64,000 nt of DNA from an uncultured Roseburia sp. (GCA_900557275.1 USRX01000002.1:1-64000), one strand, 5' to 3'. Counted from the stretch's first letter, positions 1 to 8,841 are shown. Notes: generated by a model from the letters alone, not told the origin. A program made the numbers and translations.

Positions 1-405
1 ATTTCTTTGTTTGCACATTTAAAGGAACTGGGTTTTCATTGTATGCTTCTTTCGAACAACAGGGAGCCGCGTGTGAAAATGTTCAATGATGCCGTGCATG
101 TCAGTTATATTTACAAAGCAGGAAAGCCAAAGCCGTCCGGGTATCGCAAAGCGATGGGGATCCTTGGCACGGACGCGACAAATACGCTTTTTGTGGGAGA
201 TCAGATCTTTACGGATGTGTGTGGGGCAAATTTAGCAGGAATCCGCACGATCCTTGTAAAACCGATCCACCCGAAAGAAGAAATCCAGATCGTGTTAAAG
301 CGCCGGCTGGAGGCAATTGTGCTTTTATGTTATCGTCTGCACCGTAAAATCGTAAAACCAAAGTACCCATCTGCTGCAAAAAAGGAGGATTCATCCATTT
401 TGTAG
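1..405 (+). CDS. YqeG-like HAD-IIIA phosphatase, 5' end outside window
   Basis: The reading frame is open from base 1, so the start lies upstream of the window; 134 codons remain. Visible HAD motifs are the second-motif serine in LLSNN (near the left edge), a lysine in KAGKPKPSGYRKA, and the acidic motif FVGDQIFTDVCGANLAG that binds magnesium. This order and the short C-terminus match the YqeG family of class IIIA HAD phosphatases, which in Firmicutes is usually found beside shikimate or sporulation genes. The first catalytic aspartate motif DxD is off the window. The physiological substrate of the family is not settled. It ends in an A/T-rich stretch with a run of ten T bases that may act as a terminator. 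Confidence 0.8.
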   Translation: MSLFAHLKELGFHCMLLSNNREPRVKMFNDAVHVSYIYKAGKPKPSGYRKAMGILGTDATNTLFVGDQIFTDVCGANLAGIRTILVKPIHPKEEIQIVLKRRLEAIVLLCYRLHRKIVKPKYPSAAKKEDSSIL

Positions 406-466
406 GATAAATTTTTTTTTTGCAGAATTTTCTATGCGTGACCGTACACAGCCGGTTGTTTTCTAT

Positions 467-495
467 TTGACGAAAGTTCGTTGAAGCAGTAAGAT
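467..495 (+). promoter_or_regulatory. Promoter of rpiB
   Basis: TTGACG at 467-472 and TAAGAT at 490-495 are separated by 17 bp, and the ATG of rpiB lies 35 bp downstream. Sequence match to the vegetative sigma-A consensus only. Confidence 0.55.
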
Positions 496-529
496 AAAAG
501 AAGTGCAAAAAACGAAAAGGAGAGTTGTG

Positions 530-976
530 ATGAAAGTCGGGATTGGAAATGATCATGCAGCAGTAGAAATGAAAATGCAGATCCAAGAATTTATTGAGAG
601 CATGGGACATGAGGTTGTAAATTATGGGGTGGATACCGCAGAAAGCTGTAATTATCCGGAGATCGGAGAAAAAGTAGGACGTGCAGTGGCTGACGGAGAA
701 GTGGATTGTGCAGTTTTGATCTGTGGAACGGGTGTCGGAATTTCCATTGCTGCCAATAAAGTAAACGGAGTACGTGCAGCTGTCTGCTCGGATGTGACAA
801 CCGCGCATCTGGTAAAAGAGCACAACGATGCAAATATCATCGCGTTTGGTGCAAGAATTGTCGGAGTGGAGCTGGCAAAGGATATTGTGAAGGCTTATCT
901 GAATGCGGAATTTCTTGGTGGACGTCATGCGACACGCGTGGCTATGCTTGCGGACATCGAAAAACGGAACAAATAA
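530..976 (+). CDS. rpiB: Ribose-5-phosphate isomerase B
   Basis: Interconverts ribulose 5-phosphate and ribose 5-phosphate in the non-oxidative pentose phosphate pathway (cytosolic). The 148-residue protein has the usual family length. It starts with GIGNDHAA, the aspartate and histidine that bind the sugar phosphate, and has the signature ICGTGVGISIAANK with the catalytic cysteine at residue 65, then NGVRAAVCSD. The ATG at 530 is chosen over an in-frame GTG at 503 because AAAGGAGAG sits just upstream of it. Some RpiB/LacAB homologues isomerise allose or galactose 6-phosphates, but no sugar operon surrounds it, so the ribose role is most likely. Confidence 0.93.
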   Translation: MKVGIGNDHAAVEMKMQIQEFIESMGHEVVNYGVDTAESCNYPEIGEKVGRAVADGEVDCAVLICGTGVGISIAANKVNGVRAAVCSDVTTAHLVKEHNDANIIAFGARIVGVELAKDIVKAYLNAEFLGGRHATRVAMLADIEKRNK

Positions 977-981
977 AATAC

Positions 982-1010
982 TTGAAAAGTATTCCATTTT
1001 ATAGTAAAAT
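982..1010 (+). promoter_or_regulatory. Promoter of efp
   Basis: TTGAAA (982-987), a 17-bp spacer and TAAAAT (1005-1010) lie 46 bp upstream of the efp ATG. Confidence 0.55.
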
Positions 1011-1056
1011 TGTAAGTCGAGAGACTTTATACTCGTAATTTAAGGAGGAAGATCGA

Positions 1057-1614
1057 ATGATTTCAGCAGGAGATTTCAGAAATGGTGTTACCATCGAACT
1101 TGAAGGTAACATTTATCAGATTATCGAATTTCAGCATGTAAAGCCAGGTAAGGGTGCAGCATTCGTTAGAACAAAATTAAAAAATATCGTCAGTGGTGGT
1201 GTAGTAGAAAAGACATTCCGTCCGACAGAGAAGTGTCCGACTGCTCACATTGATCGTAAGGACATGCAGTATCTGTATTCCGATGATGATTTCTATCATT
1301 TCATGGATGTAGAGACTTATGACCAGATTGACCTGACAAAGGACAGTGTCGGTGATGCACTGAAGTTTGTTAAGGAGAACGAGATGGTTAAGATCTGTTC
1401 TCACAAGGGCAATGTATTTGCAGTAGAGCCACCTCTTTTCGTAGAACTTGAGATTACAGAGACAGAGCCGGGATTCAAGGGAGATACCGCTACAGGTGCT
1501 ACCAAGCCTGCTACTGTTGAGACAGGTGCAAACGTAAACGTTCCTCTGTTCGTAGAGCAGGGAGACAAGATCAAGATTGATACCAGAACAGGTGAGTATC
1601 TGTCCCGTGTATAA
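1057..1614 (+). CDS. efp: Translation elongation factor P
   Basis: EF-P relieves ribosome stalling at consecutive prolines by binding between the P and E sites. The 185-residue protein spans the three beta-barrel domains at normal length: KOW-like N-terminal domain (residues 1-65), central OB domain, and a C-terminal OB domain ending in [11 protein letters not shown]. The exposed loop reads [10 protein letters not shown], with lysine 32 at the tip where the ribosome-facing residue is modified in other bacteria (5-aminopentanol in Bacillus). No modification gene is nearby. The start is supported by TAAGGAGGAAGATCGA. Codon choice looks optimised, as expected for an abundant factor. Confidence 0.97.
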   Translation: MISAGDFRNGVTIELEGNIYQIIEFQHVKPGKGAAFVRTKLKNIVSGGVVEKTFRPTEKCPTAHIDRKDMQYLYSDDDFYHFMDVETYDQIDLTKDSVGDALKFVKENEMVKICSHKGNVFAVEPPLFVELEITETEPGFKGDTATGATKPATVETGANVNVPLFVEQGDKIKIDTRTGEYLSRV

Positions 1615-1645
1615 TCGCACCTTATAATAGAAAAGTCTTGATAAA

Positions 1646-1691
1646 GAAACGCCGGTTCCGGCAGAGTGATCTGTGGAAACCGGCGTTTTTT
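1646..1691. terminator. Bidirectional terminator between efp and the flippase gene
   Basis: AAACGCCGGTT (from 1647) pairs with AACCGGCGTTT (to 1688), followed by a T tract on the + strand and TTTCTTT on the - strand. It lies between two convergent genes. Confidence 0.85.
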
Positions 1692-1720
1692 CTGCCTGAG
1701 GGAGATCAAAAAGTGAGGAA

Positions 1721-3073
1721 TCATCCGGCACGGGAATAAGGCATAAGCAAAAGAATGTCTGCAATCGCAGCAAATACATAGGACAGCAGCATCCCCCACA
1801 GATATGCATCGATTCCGTACTGTGGGACGAGAAACAGAATCATGCAGATCCTGATCATGCATGCCAGCAGTGTGACAAACAAAACCTGCCGGGCATTGCC
1901 GAGTCCGTGCAGGATACTGTTCAGCAGACTGGTGACATACAGCAGGGGACACAGCCAGGAGAGCTGGCAGATAAAATTGCCGGCCAGCGTATTGTGAAAC
2001 AGAACTTCGCCCATCCGGTCACCGAAAACCAGAAACAGAATCGTAAAAACAAAGCCAAGAAGCAGTCCGTACAGGATTGCTTTTTTTATCGTTCGCGCAA
2101 TCTGTGCGTGGTTGTGTGCACTGTGGGCTTCCGAGACAGCCGGAAGTAAAAGGACGGAAAAGGAATTGGTCAGTACACTGGGAAACAGAATGATGGACAT
2201 GGTCATACCGGTCAGGATACCAAAAATACTCAGGGCATCCGAAGCACTGTAACCAAATGCCTGCAGTTTTTGCGGGATCAGAAGATTCTCCAGGCTGTTG
2301 AAAAGAGCTGTCGTCACCCGGTTGATGGTAAGTGGAACCGCCATGGAAGCAAACAGTTTGCCCATCGTTTTCCACTGACCGGAAAGGGTGTGGTAGGAGT
2401 GTCCGGGAAGCCGTTTTTCCAAAGACATGGCAATCAGACTGGTGATAAGACCGGAACATTCCCCGGCCACAAGACCGGCAACCGCGTGGAACGCCGTCAG
2501 CTCCATGCCTTTTTCCAGCGTGTACTGATAGATCAGCCATACACTTCCCACGCGTGCAAGCTGTTCCACCAGCTGACAGAACGAGGGAATTCCTGCCCGC
2601 TTTTTTCCATAGTAATAACCGTTGATACAGGCGTGGATGCAGCAGGGAAGCATGGAAAAGCTAAGGAGCGAAAGGAGGGGAGCGCAGCGGAGCTCTCCGA
2701 GAAAATGCAGGGCGATCCAGTCTGATTGTGTGTAAAGAAAAATACCGACGATTACAGAGGCTGTGCAGGAGATGACCAGACCGAGCAGCAGATATCCGCG
2801 TGCAGTTATTTCTCCCTGCGATGTTCCTGCGTTTTTTCCGCAGGCATCGCCGACAAATTTGGAAATGGATGTCTGGATGGAGGAGGCAGTCAGGGCGAAA
2901 CACATTGCAAAAACGGGTGCAATCAGCTGATAGATTCCGAGCGCTTCTGCACCAATTGTCTGTGCCAGGAATATCCTATAGAAGAAGCCGATGATACGGC
3001 TGGCAATACCGGAAGCCGTCATTAGAAGGGTGCCGGTAATCAGAGGATTTTTTAGGAATCGGGAAATGTTCAA
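1721..3073 (-). CDS. SpoVB/MurJ-type polysaccharide flippase (MOP superfamily)
   Basis: A polytopic membrane protein of about 450 residues with 12 to 14 hydrophobic segments, fitting the MATE/MurJ/Wzx (MOP) exporter superfamily. The N-terminus NPLITGTLLMTASGIASR followed by IGFFYRIFLAQTIG is characteristic of the stage V sporulation protein B / YtgP group, which flips lipid-linked cell-wall precursors or sporulation polysaccharides. The start is taken as TTG at 3073, because TTGGAG precedes it by six bases; a TTG four codons upstream would overlap that ribosome-binding site. It is divergent from the cysteine desulfurase gene with only about 55 bp between them, and convergent with efp. Which lipid-linked substrate it moves cannot be told. 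Confidence 0.82.
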   Translation of the reverse strand: MNISRFLKNPLITGTLLMTASGIASRIIGFFYRIFLAQTIGAEALGIYQLIAPVFAMCFALTASSIQTSISKFVGDACGKNAGTSQGEITARGYLLLGLVISCTASVIVGIFLYTQSDWIALHFLGELRCAPLLSLLSFSMLPCCIHACINGYYYGKKRAGIPSFCQLVEQLARVGSVWLIYQYTLEKGMELTAFHAVAGLVAGECSGLITSLIAMSLEKRLPGHSYHTLSGQWKTMGKLFASMAVPLTINRVTTALFNSLENLLIPQKLQAFGYSASDALSIFGILTGMTMSIILFPSVLTNSFSVLLLPAVSEAHSAHNHAQIARTIKKAILYGLLLGFVFTILFLVFGDRMGEVLFHNTLAGNFICQLSWLCPLLYVTSLLNSILHGLGNARQVLFVTLLACMIRICMILFLVPQYGIDAYLWGMLLSYVFAAIADILLLMPYSRAG

Positions 3074-3128
3074 TGGGAACTCCAAATGGAAAACTTGATA
3101 ACTATTGTATGAGGGGATGGTGCAGAAT

Positions 3129-4274
3129 ATGAGCTGTAAAATCTATATGGATCATGCGGCCACAACCGAAATGCTTCCGCAGGTGCGCAAGGCTATGGAG
3201 CCGTATCTCATGGAAGAATATGGAAACGCCTCCACATCTTACGAAATGGGGCGCCGCACACGGGAGGCATTAGAAGGGGCAAGAGAACAGATTGCCATGC
3301 TGATTAAGGCAAAGCCGGAGGAGATTTTTTTTACATCCGGGGGGAGCGAATCGGATAACTGGGTAATCAAAAATGTGGCGGCGGAGAAAAAGGAAAAAGG
3401 GAAACATGTGATCACAAGCAAAATCGAACATCATGCGGTGCTGCGCTCATGTGAATATCTGGAGAAACTGGGATATGAACTGACTTATCTGGATGTCGAT
3501 GCATACGGAGTGATTGATCTGGCACGGTTGCGGGAGGTATTGCGGGAAGATACCACATTGGTTTCCGTTATGACGGGAAATAACGAGATTGGAACGATCG
3601 AACCGCTGGATGCGGTTGCATCCATGCTGCGGGGGACGGGAACATTATTTCACACCGATGCGGTGCAGGCCATCGGGCAGATTCCGCTTTCCATGAACCA
3701 GCTTCCGGTGGATTATCTGAGTGCAAGTGCACATAAATTCCACGGTCCGAAAGGGGTTGGTTTTTTGTTTGTGAGAAAAGACCGGGATCTGCCGTCGTAT
3801 ATTCACGGAGGAAGTCAGGAAAACGGCAAACGGGCAGGAACCGAGAATGTGGCAGGAATTGTGGGGATGGCAAAGGCACTTGAAATTGCAGTGGAAGAGA
3901 TGCAGGTCGTGCGTCCGCGGCTTGTGCGGCTGCGTAATTATTTTGTGGAGCGGGTATTACGGGAGATTCCGCAGGGAAGGTTAAATGGGCATCCGCATAA
4001 GCGCCTGCCGGGAAATGTGAATTTCAGTTTTGAGGGGATTGATGCGACATCCCTTCTGGTGCTTCTCGAAGAAGACGGAATCTGTGCTTCCGCAGGATCT
4101 GCGTGCAATACCGGACAGACACGGATCTCCCATGTGATAGAAGCCATACACGTACCAAAAAATTATGCACCGGGCAGTGTACGTTTTACCATGGGAAGGG
4201 AGACCGACCGCCGGCAGGTTGATGCAGTCATTGCATCTTTAAAGAAAAATATCGGGTTGTTGCGCGGTGAGTGA
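3129..4274 (+). CDS. Cysteine desulfurase (NifS/IscS family)
   Basis: A PLP enzyme converting cysteine to alanine and an enzyme-bound persulfide, the sulfur source for iron-sulfur clusters or thio-modified tRNA. Visible landmarks: MDHAATTEMLP at the N-terminus, TSGGSESDN (cofactor phosphate contact), HTDAVQAIGQI, the PLP lysine in SASAHKFHGPKG, and the active-site loop with cysteine in GICASAGSACNTG. About 381 residues, normal length. ATG 3129 is preferred, with GAGGGG twelve bases upstream; ATG 3117 and TTG 3105 are in frame but have no site at proper spacing. No iscU or thiI follows, so the sulfur acceptor cannot be assigned. It ends two bases before the convergent HAD gene. Confidence 0.9.
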   Translation: MSCKIYMDHAATTEMLPQVRKAMEPYLMEEYGNASTSYEMGRRTREALEGAREQIAMLIKAKPEEIFFTSGGSESDNWVIKNVAAEKKEKGKHVITSKIEHHAVLRSCEYLEKLGYELTYLDVDAYGVIDLARLREVLREDTTLVSVMTGNNEIGTIEPLDAVASMLRGTGTLFHTDAVQAIGQIPLSMNQLPVDYLSASAHKFHGPKGVGFLFVRKDRDLPSYIHGGSQENGKRAGTENVAGIVGMAKALEIAVEEMQVVRPRLVRLRNYFVERVLREIPQGRLNGHPHKRLPGNVNFSFEGIDATSLLVLLEEDGICASAGSACNTGQTRISHVIEAIHVPKNYAPGSVRFTMGRETDRRQVDAVIASLKKNIGLLRGE

Positions 4275-4276
4275 AA

Positions 4277-5116
4277 TTATAGGATAAAATGTTCGATGGC
4301 CGCTGCCACCCCGTCCTTGGTATTCGTTGTGGTGACGTAATCTGCCCGGGCTTTGACGGCATCAGTGGCATTTCCCATTGCCACACCGATACCGGCAGCC
4401 TCAATGATGGCAAGATCATTTTCGGTGTCACCGATTGCCATGGTGGCATCCGGATTGACACCGAGAATTTCGGCAAGTTTTCGTAAGCCAACGCCCTTGT
4501 TTGCATCTGCACGCGTGAATTCCAGGTTGTTGTATCCGCCGCAGACGGTAGTAATTGACGGATTGGACACGAGAAATTTGCGGACGGTTTCGCGGTCAAT
4601 GAGTGTTCCATCGGCTGCTGGATAGAAATTCAGAGTCATTTTCTGGACCTTTAACTGATTTTCATGGATAAACTGCAGGATATTGTCCAGCCGTGTGCGT
4701 GTGGTGATAATATAGTTTTTGATCGAAGAAGGCACGGTCAGTTTTTGTGCCGTTTCTACGCACTGGACCGGGGTGTAGCCTTTTCCGCCGATAAATGCAT
4801 CCATATGGATATCACGTGTGAGAAGGAAGTTTAAAATCGGGGTGACCAGCTCTTCATCCATGGCATTTTCATACAGGCATTTTCCGGTGGAAATCTCATA
4901 GATTCCGCTGCCGTTTGCGGTGATGGCATAGTTGATCCCGGTGCCCTTGATCTGGTCAAACGGGATTCCCTCAAACGGGCGGCCGGTGGAGATTACGACA
5001 TGGATGCCTTTGTCTGTAATGCTGCGGATTGCCGTAAGATTGCGCTCACTGATGTGGCTGCTGTTGTCAAACAGCGTACCGTCGAGATCCAGTGCAACTA
5101 ATTTTATGTCTTTCAT
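4277..5116 (-). CDS. Cof-type HAD-IIB phosphatase
   Basis: A 279-residue haloacid-dehalogenase phosphatase of the Cof/YidA group, which acts on sugar phosphates, pyridoxal phosphate or flavin phosphates. Motif I is ALDLDGTLFDNSS (nucleophile and acid aspartates near residues 10-12), motif II is VVISTGRPFEG, the lysine lies in ANKGVGLRKLAE, and motif IV is IGDTENDLAIIEAAG. A substrate-specifying IIB cap lies between, about residues 85-190. The gene stands alone, convergent with the cysteine desulfurase (2-bp gap). The actual substrate is unknown, as for most members. Confidence 0.9.
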   Translation of the reverse strand: MKDIKLVALDLDGTLFDNSSHISERNLTAIRSITDKGIHVVISTGRPFEGIPFDQIKGTGINYAITANGSGIYEISTGKCLYENAMDEELVTPILNFLLTRDIHMDAFIGGKGYTPVQCVETAQKLTVPSSIKNYIITTRTRLDNILQFIHENQLKVQKMTLNFYPAADGTLIDRETVRKFLVSNPSITTVCGGYNNLEFTRADANKGVGLRKLAEILGVNPDATMAIGDTENDLAIIEAAGIGVAMGNATDAVKARADYVTTTNTKDGVAAAIEHFIL

Positions 5117-5237
5117 GATAGATTCTCACTTTCTTTTTTTTCTGTGATAAGGTATGATATTGTTACGCATGACGTAGAAATAATCTGCGGTATTATTATA
5201 AATAGAACGAAACGAAACTGCAAGTGAGGAATGCAAA

Positions 5238-7679
5238 ATGACAAAGACAGAATTTGCCGGATTTATCAGGGAACATGGTCCGGTTATTTTAGATGGTGCA
5301 ACGGGAACGAATCTGATGGAGGCAGGTATGCCGATTGGCGTGTGTCCGGAAAGCTGGGTGCTGGAAAATCCGCAGGTACTGCTCGAGCTGCAGAGGCGGT
5401 ATGTAGAAGCCGGCAGCCATATCGTATATGCCTCCACGTTTACCGGAAACCGGATCAAACTGGAAGAATATGGTCTGCAGGAGAGGCTGGAAGAAATCAA
5501 CACGCAGCTGGTAGCGCTTTCCCGGCAGGCGGTGGGCGATCAGGCACTGGTTGCAGGTGACATGACGATGACCGGCCAGCAGCTGTTTCCGATGGGAGAG
5601 CTGTTGTTTGAAGAACTGGTGGAGGTATACAAGGAACAGGCATCGGTGCTGGCAAAAGCAGGGGTGGATCTGTTTGTGGTAGAAACCATGATGAGTCTGC
5701 AGGAATGTCGTGCGGCAGTGATTGCGATCCGGGAAGTCTGTGATCTTCCAATCATGGTGACACTTACCTACAACGAAGACGGACGGACATTATTTGGAAC
5801 ACCTCCGGAGACGGCTGTGGTCGTACTGCAGTCTCTGGGCGTGGATGCGATCGGTGTAAACTGTTCTACCGGTCCGATGGAGATGGTACCTCTGGTGGAA
5901 AGGATGGCAGAATATGCGACGATTCCGCTCATCGCAAAGCCAAACGCCGGACTCCCGGAACTCGAGGGAAAGAAAACGGTGTACCGCATGACACCGGAAG
6001 AATTTGCCGGGGCAGGTGTGGCACTGGTAAAAGCGGGAGCAGCCATTGTAGGTGGATGCTGCGGTACAACGGAAAAGCATATCAAGGCACTTTCGGATGC
6101 AACGCGGGGGATGGAACTTCACAGGCCACTTGCATCGCATCGCAGGATTCTTGCGTCTGAGCGCAAAAATGTAGAAGTTGGTCTGGATGGCAATTTCCTG
6201 GTGGTCGGGGAGCGGATCAATCCGACCGGAAAGAAAAAACTGCAGGCCCAGCTGCGCGAAGGAAAACTGGATCTTGTGCGTGAGATGGCAATGGCGCAGG
6301 AGGAAAACGGGGCAGCCATCCTTGACATTAATATGGGAATGAACGGCATTGACGAAAAAGAAATGATGAAACAGGTGATCTATGAAGTTGCGGCGACGGT
6401 AGATTGTCCGCTTTGCCTCGATACCAGCCATATTGATGTTATGGAAGAGGCACTGCGTGTCTATCCGGGAAGAGCACTGATCAACTCCGTTTCCCTTGAG
6501 ACAGAAAAAATCGAGCATATGCTTCCGCTGGCAAAAAAGTACGGGGCTATGTTTGTCCTGCTTCCGCTTTCCGATGAGGGACTGCCAAAGGATGCCAAAG
6601 AAAAGCATGAGATTATCGATACCGTATATGACCGTGCCATGGAGCTGGGAATGGCACACGAGGATATTGTCGTGGATGGGCTGGTTGCCACAATCGGAGC
6701 CAATCCAGAGGCTGCGAAAGAATGTTATGATACCATCTCTTATTGTAAGGATATCAGGAAGCTTCCAACGATCTGTGGTCTGTCGAATATTTCGTTTGGC
6801 CTGCCGGAGCGGAGTTTTGTCAATACGGCATTTCTTACCATGGACATCTGCCGGGGGCTTACCATGGCGATTGCCAATCCGTCGCAGGAACTTTTGATGA
6901 ATGCCGCATTTGCTTCGGACATGCTGCTGCATCGCCCGGACAGTGACATCCGCTACATCGAGCGTATGAATAAACTGGCAGAGGAAAAGGCAAAATATGA
7001 GACGGTTGTTGTGAAAAAAGAAGGTGCTGCGGGTGGCACGGCATCTGTGGAAGAAAAAGCAGATCCTGTTACGACAGCGGTTTTAAAAGGAAATAAAGGA
7101 ACCATTATAGATGAAGTGAAAAAGGCAATTGCAGACGGCGCAAAGCCGGAGGAGATCATCAATGACCAGCTGATTGCAGCCATCAATAAAGTCGGGGAAT
7201 TTTTTGAACAGAAAAAATATTTCCTGCCGCAGCTGATTGCCAGTGCAAATACCATGAAACTTGCCATTGATTATCTCGAGCCGATGCTGGAGAAGAAGAA
7301 CGACGGACAGGAGATGCCGACGCTTGTCATTGCAACGGTAGAGGGGGATATCCATGATATCGGAAAAAATCTTGTCGTACTGATGCTGAAAAATTATGGC
7401 TACAACGTGATTGATATGGGAAAAGATGTGCCGTGTGAAGATATCGTGGATACCGCGATTCGTGAAAATGCTGCGATTATCGGGCTGTCCGCGCTGATGA
7501 CTACCACGATGATGCGTATGCAGGATGTTGTGGAGCTTTGTAAGGAGAAAGGCTGCAAGAGCAAGGTGATCATTGGAGGAGCCTGTATCACACAGAGTTT
7601 TGCAGATGAGATCGGAGCCGATGGGTATTCAAAGGATGCCGCGGAGTGTGTGCGCCTGGTAGAGCGGCTGCTTGCATAG
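5238..7679 (+). CDS. metH: Cobalamin-dependent methionine synthase, short clostridial form without reactivation domain
   Basis: Transfers the methyl group of methyltetrahydrofolate to homocysteine through cobalamin. Domain order over 813 residues: homocysteine S-methyltransferase (about 1-290; zinc cysteines in GVNCSTGP and GGCCGTT), pterin-binding domain (about 315-580; VGERINPTGKKK, DINMG), cobalamin cap and Rossmann domain (about 620-813) with the B12 ligand signature GDIHDIGKNLV. The E. coli enzyme has a further 300-residue AdoMet-binding reactivation domain, which is absent here: the protein ends LVERLLA shortly after the B12 domain. Clostridial forms rely on separate reactivating proteins. 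RBS GTGAGGAATG supports ATG 5238. I see no SAM or B12 riboswitch in the 120-bp leader. Confidence 0.9.
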   Translation: MTKTEFAGFIREHGPVILDGATGTNLMEAGMPIGVCPESWVLENPQVLLELQRRYVEAGSHIVYASTFTGNRIKLEEYGLQERLEEINTQLVALSRQAVGDQALVAGDMTMTGQQLFPMGELLFEELVEVYKEQASVLAKAGVDLFVVETMMSLQECRAAVIAIREVCDLPIMVTLTYNEDGRTLFGTPPETAVVVLQSLGVDAIGVNCSTGPMEMVPLVERMAEYATIPLIAKPNAGLPELEGKKTVYRMTPEEFAGAGVALVKAGAAIVGGCCGTTEKHIKALSDATRGMELHRPLASHRRILASERKNVEVGLDGNFLVVGERINPTGKKKLQAQLREGKLDLVREMAMAQEENGAAILDINMGMNGIDEKEMMKQVIYEVAATVDCPLCLDTSHIDVMEEALRVYPGRALINSVSLETEKIEHMLPLAKKYGAMFVLLPLSDEGLPKDAKEKHEIIDTVYDRAMELGMAHEDIVVDGLVATIGANPEAAKECYDTISYCKDIRKLPTICGLSNISFGLPERSFVNTAFLTMDICRGLTMAIANPSQELLMNAAFASDMLLHRPDSDIRYIERMNKLAEEKAKYETVVVKKEGAAGGTASVEEKADPVTTAVLKGNKGTIIDEVKKAIADGAKPEEIINDQLIAAINKVGEFFEQKKYFLPQLIASANTMKLAIDYLEPMLEKKNDGQEMPTLVIATVEGDIHDIGKNLVVLMLKNYGYNVIDMGKDVPCEDIVDTAIRENAAIIGLSALMTTTMMRMQDVVELCKEKGCKSKVIIGGACITQSFADEIGADGYSKDAAECVRLVERLLA

Positions 7680-7760
7680 CATGTGTGGGACAATCCTGCA
7701 TGGAAATTTGTTTGGAATAGTTACAACAAATACAAAAAATACAAAAATTCAAAAAAAGTG

Positions 7761-7789
7761 TTGACATATCTGTTCTCGTACGATATACT
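7761..7789 (+). promoter_or_regulatory. Strong promoter of the tRNA cluster
   Basis: TTGACA (7761-7766), a 17-bp spacer and TATACT (7784-7789), 36 bp before tRNA-Val. Near-consensus, as usual for stable RNA operons. Confidence 0.8.
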
Positions 7790-7824
7790 AACGAAGTCGG
7801 TTGCGAGAGCAGCCAACACGAAAT

Positions 7825-7897
7825 GGGATCTTAGCTCAGCTGGGAGAGCATCTGCCTTACAAGCAGAGGGTCACAGGTTCGAGCCCTGTAGGTCCCA
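7825..7897 (+). tRNA. tRNA-Val (anticodon UAC)
   Basis: A 73-nt cloverleaf: acceptor GGGATCT pairs with AGGTCCC, the anticodon loop is CTTACAA within the stem around CTGC/GCAG, and the T arm is ACAGG-TTCGAGC-CCTGT. No CCA is encoded. Confidence 0.96.
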
Positions 7898-7917
7898 TTC
7901 GAAACTTTATGTTTCGT

Positions 7918-8001
7918 GCCGCAGTGGCGGAACTGGCAGACGCGCGGGACTTAAAATCCCGTGGTGGCGACATCGTACCGGTTCGATTCCGGTCTGCGGC
8001 A
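7918..8001 (+). tRNA. tRNA-Leu (anticodon UAA)
   Basis: An 84-nt class II tRNA with long variable arm. Acceptor GCCGCAG pairs with CTGCGGC, the anticodon stem GGGA/TCCC holds the loop with TAA, and the T arm is ACCGG-TTCGATT-CCGGT. No CCA is encoded. Confidence 0.95.
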
Positions 8002-8032
8002 TTGAATGTGAAAACATTTTATAATTAAATAT

Positions 8033-8106
8033 GTGTGTGTAGCTCAGCTGGATAGAGCACTTGGCTACGGACCAAGGTGTCGGGGGTTCGAATCCTCTCA
8101 CGCACG
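8033..8106 (+). tRNA. tRNA-Arg (anticodon ACG)
   Basis: A 74-nt cloverleaf: acceptor GTGTGTG pairs with CACGCAC, the anticodon stem CTTGG/CCAAG holds loop CTACGGA. ACG is read as ICG after A-to-I editing (TadA), which serves CGU/CGC/CGA. Third gene of the tRNA cluster; no CCA encoded. Confidence 0.95.
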
Positions 8107-8300
8107 TCGGTAAAACAAAAGGCAGGATATTATATATCCTGCCTTCTATTTTATTCGAGTCCAGTCGGACTCGAACAGGGTTCGCTCTCCGCTGTCGCTT
8201 CGGTCGGTGCTAAACAGAGGTCCACCGGACCTCTAGCACCCTCTCACGCATGTCGGTAAAATAAGAAGACAGGATATAATATCCTGTCTTCTTATTTTAT
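8094..8300 (+). repeat. Duplicated tRNA-Arg 3' tail plus terminator, with two hairpins between
   Basis: CCTCTCACGCA, the 3' end of tRNA-Arg with following GTCGGTAAAA and terminator hairpin (8094-8155), recurs in diverged form at 8239-8300, again followed by a hairpin (8263-8277 pairs with 8279-8293) and TTATTTTATT. Between the copies lie GAGTCC-AGTC-GGACTC and AGAGGTCC-ACC-GGACCTCT, two compact inverted repeats. The second terminator also serves the 3' end of kptA on the other strand. The arrangement resembles the trace of integration at, or duplication of, a tRNA 3' end. No integrase lies nearby. Confidence 0.7.
8119..8153 (+). terminator. Terminator of the tRNA cluster
   Basis: AAGGCAGGATAT (8119-8130) pairs with ATATCCTGCCTT (8134-8145), followed by CTATTTTATT. 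Confidence 0.85.
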
Positions 8301-8304
8301 TGTG

Positions 8305-8841
8305 TCACAGTAATTTTAAATACTGAACAGGCACCTGTTTGGTCAGCCAGACGCCATTGACTGACAGGAAAAATGGATAGCCATCTTTGCGCATCTGTCT
8401 AGCAGCAACCTGATAAATAACTTCTTTTCCATGTCGTTTTCCAACTTTAGCAGCGGTTTCTGTGTCTTGTGACAGATGCACGTACAATCTGCTTTTAGGA
8501 ATCAGTCCCATTTCGTTGATAGAAGTGACATATTTTTCTCCGGTGCCATGGTAGAGGTATTCGGGTGGTTCTTTTTCTTCTAATTCCACATCTACAGGAA
8601 TGGAATGCCCTTGATTAGCCCGAATCAGGGATTTATCTGCATTGAAAGAATAGCGCTGTTTGTTATCGGTCTTTACAATTTCTTCCAGAGTTTCCATATT
8701 AAATCCAGGATTATTTTTGCCAATCCCTGTAATCAGTTCATCGACATTTGCCCAGCCATGTTCATCCAGGGAAATGCCGATGACTTCTGGTTTATGGCGC
8801 AGGATCAAGCTTATATAGCGGCTTAATTTGGTTAAATCCAT
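8305..8841 (-). CDS. kptA: RNA 2'-phosphotransferase (Tpt1/KptA family)
   Basis: Tpt1/KptA removes an internal RNA 2'-phosphate by transferring it to NAD+, giving ADP-ribose cyclic phosphate. In fungi this finishes tRNA splicing; the bacterial substrate is unknown. The 178-residue protein has the family marks: [12 protein letters not shown] (arginine and histidine), [21 protein letters not shown], and [20 protein letters not shown] 8841 has GGAGGT seven bases upstream; an in-frame TTG five codons earlier lies on that ribosome-binding site and is rejected. It stands alone between the tRNA cluster and glgP, with no visible RNA ligase beside it. Confidence 0.93.
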   Translation of the reverse strand: MDLTKLSRYISLILRHKPEVIGISLDEHGWANVDELITGIGKNNPGFNMETLEEIVKTDNKQRYSFNADKSLIRANQGHSIPVDVELEEKEPPEYLYHGTGEKYVTSINEMGLIPKSRLYVHLSQDTETAAKVGKRHGKEVIYQVAARQMRKDGYPFFLSVNGVWLTKQVPVQYLKLL

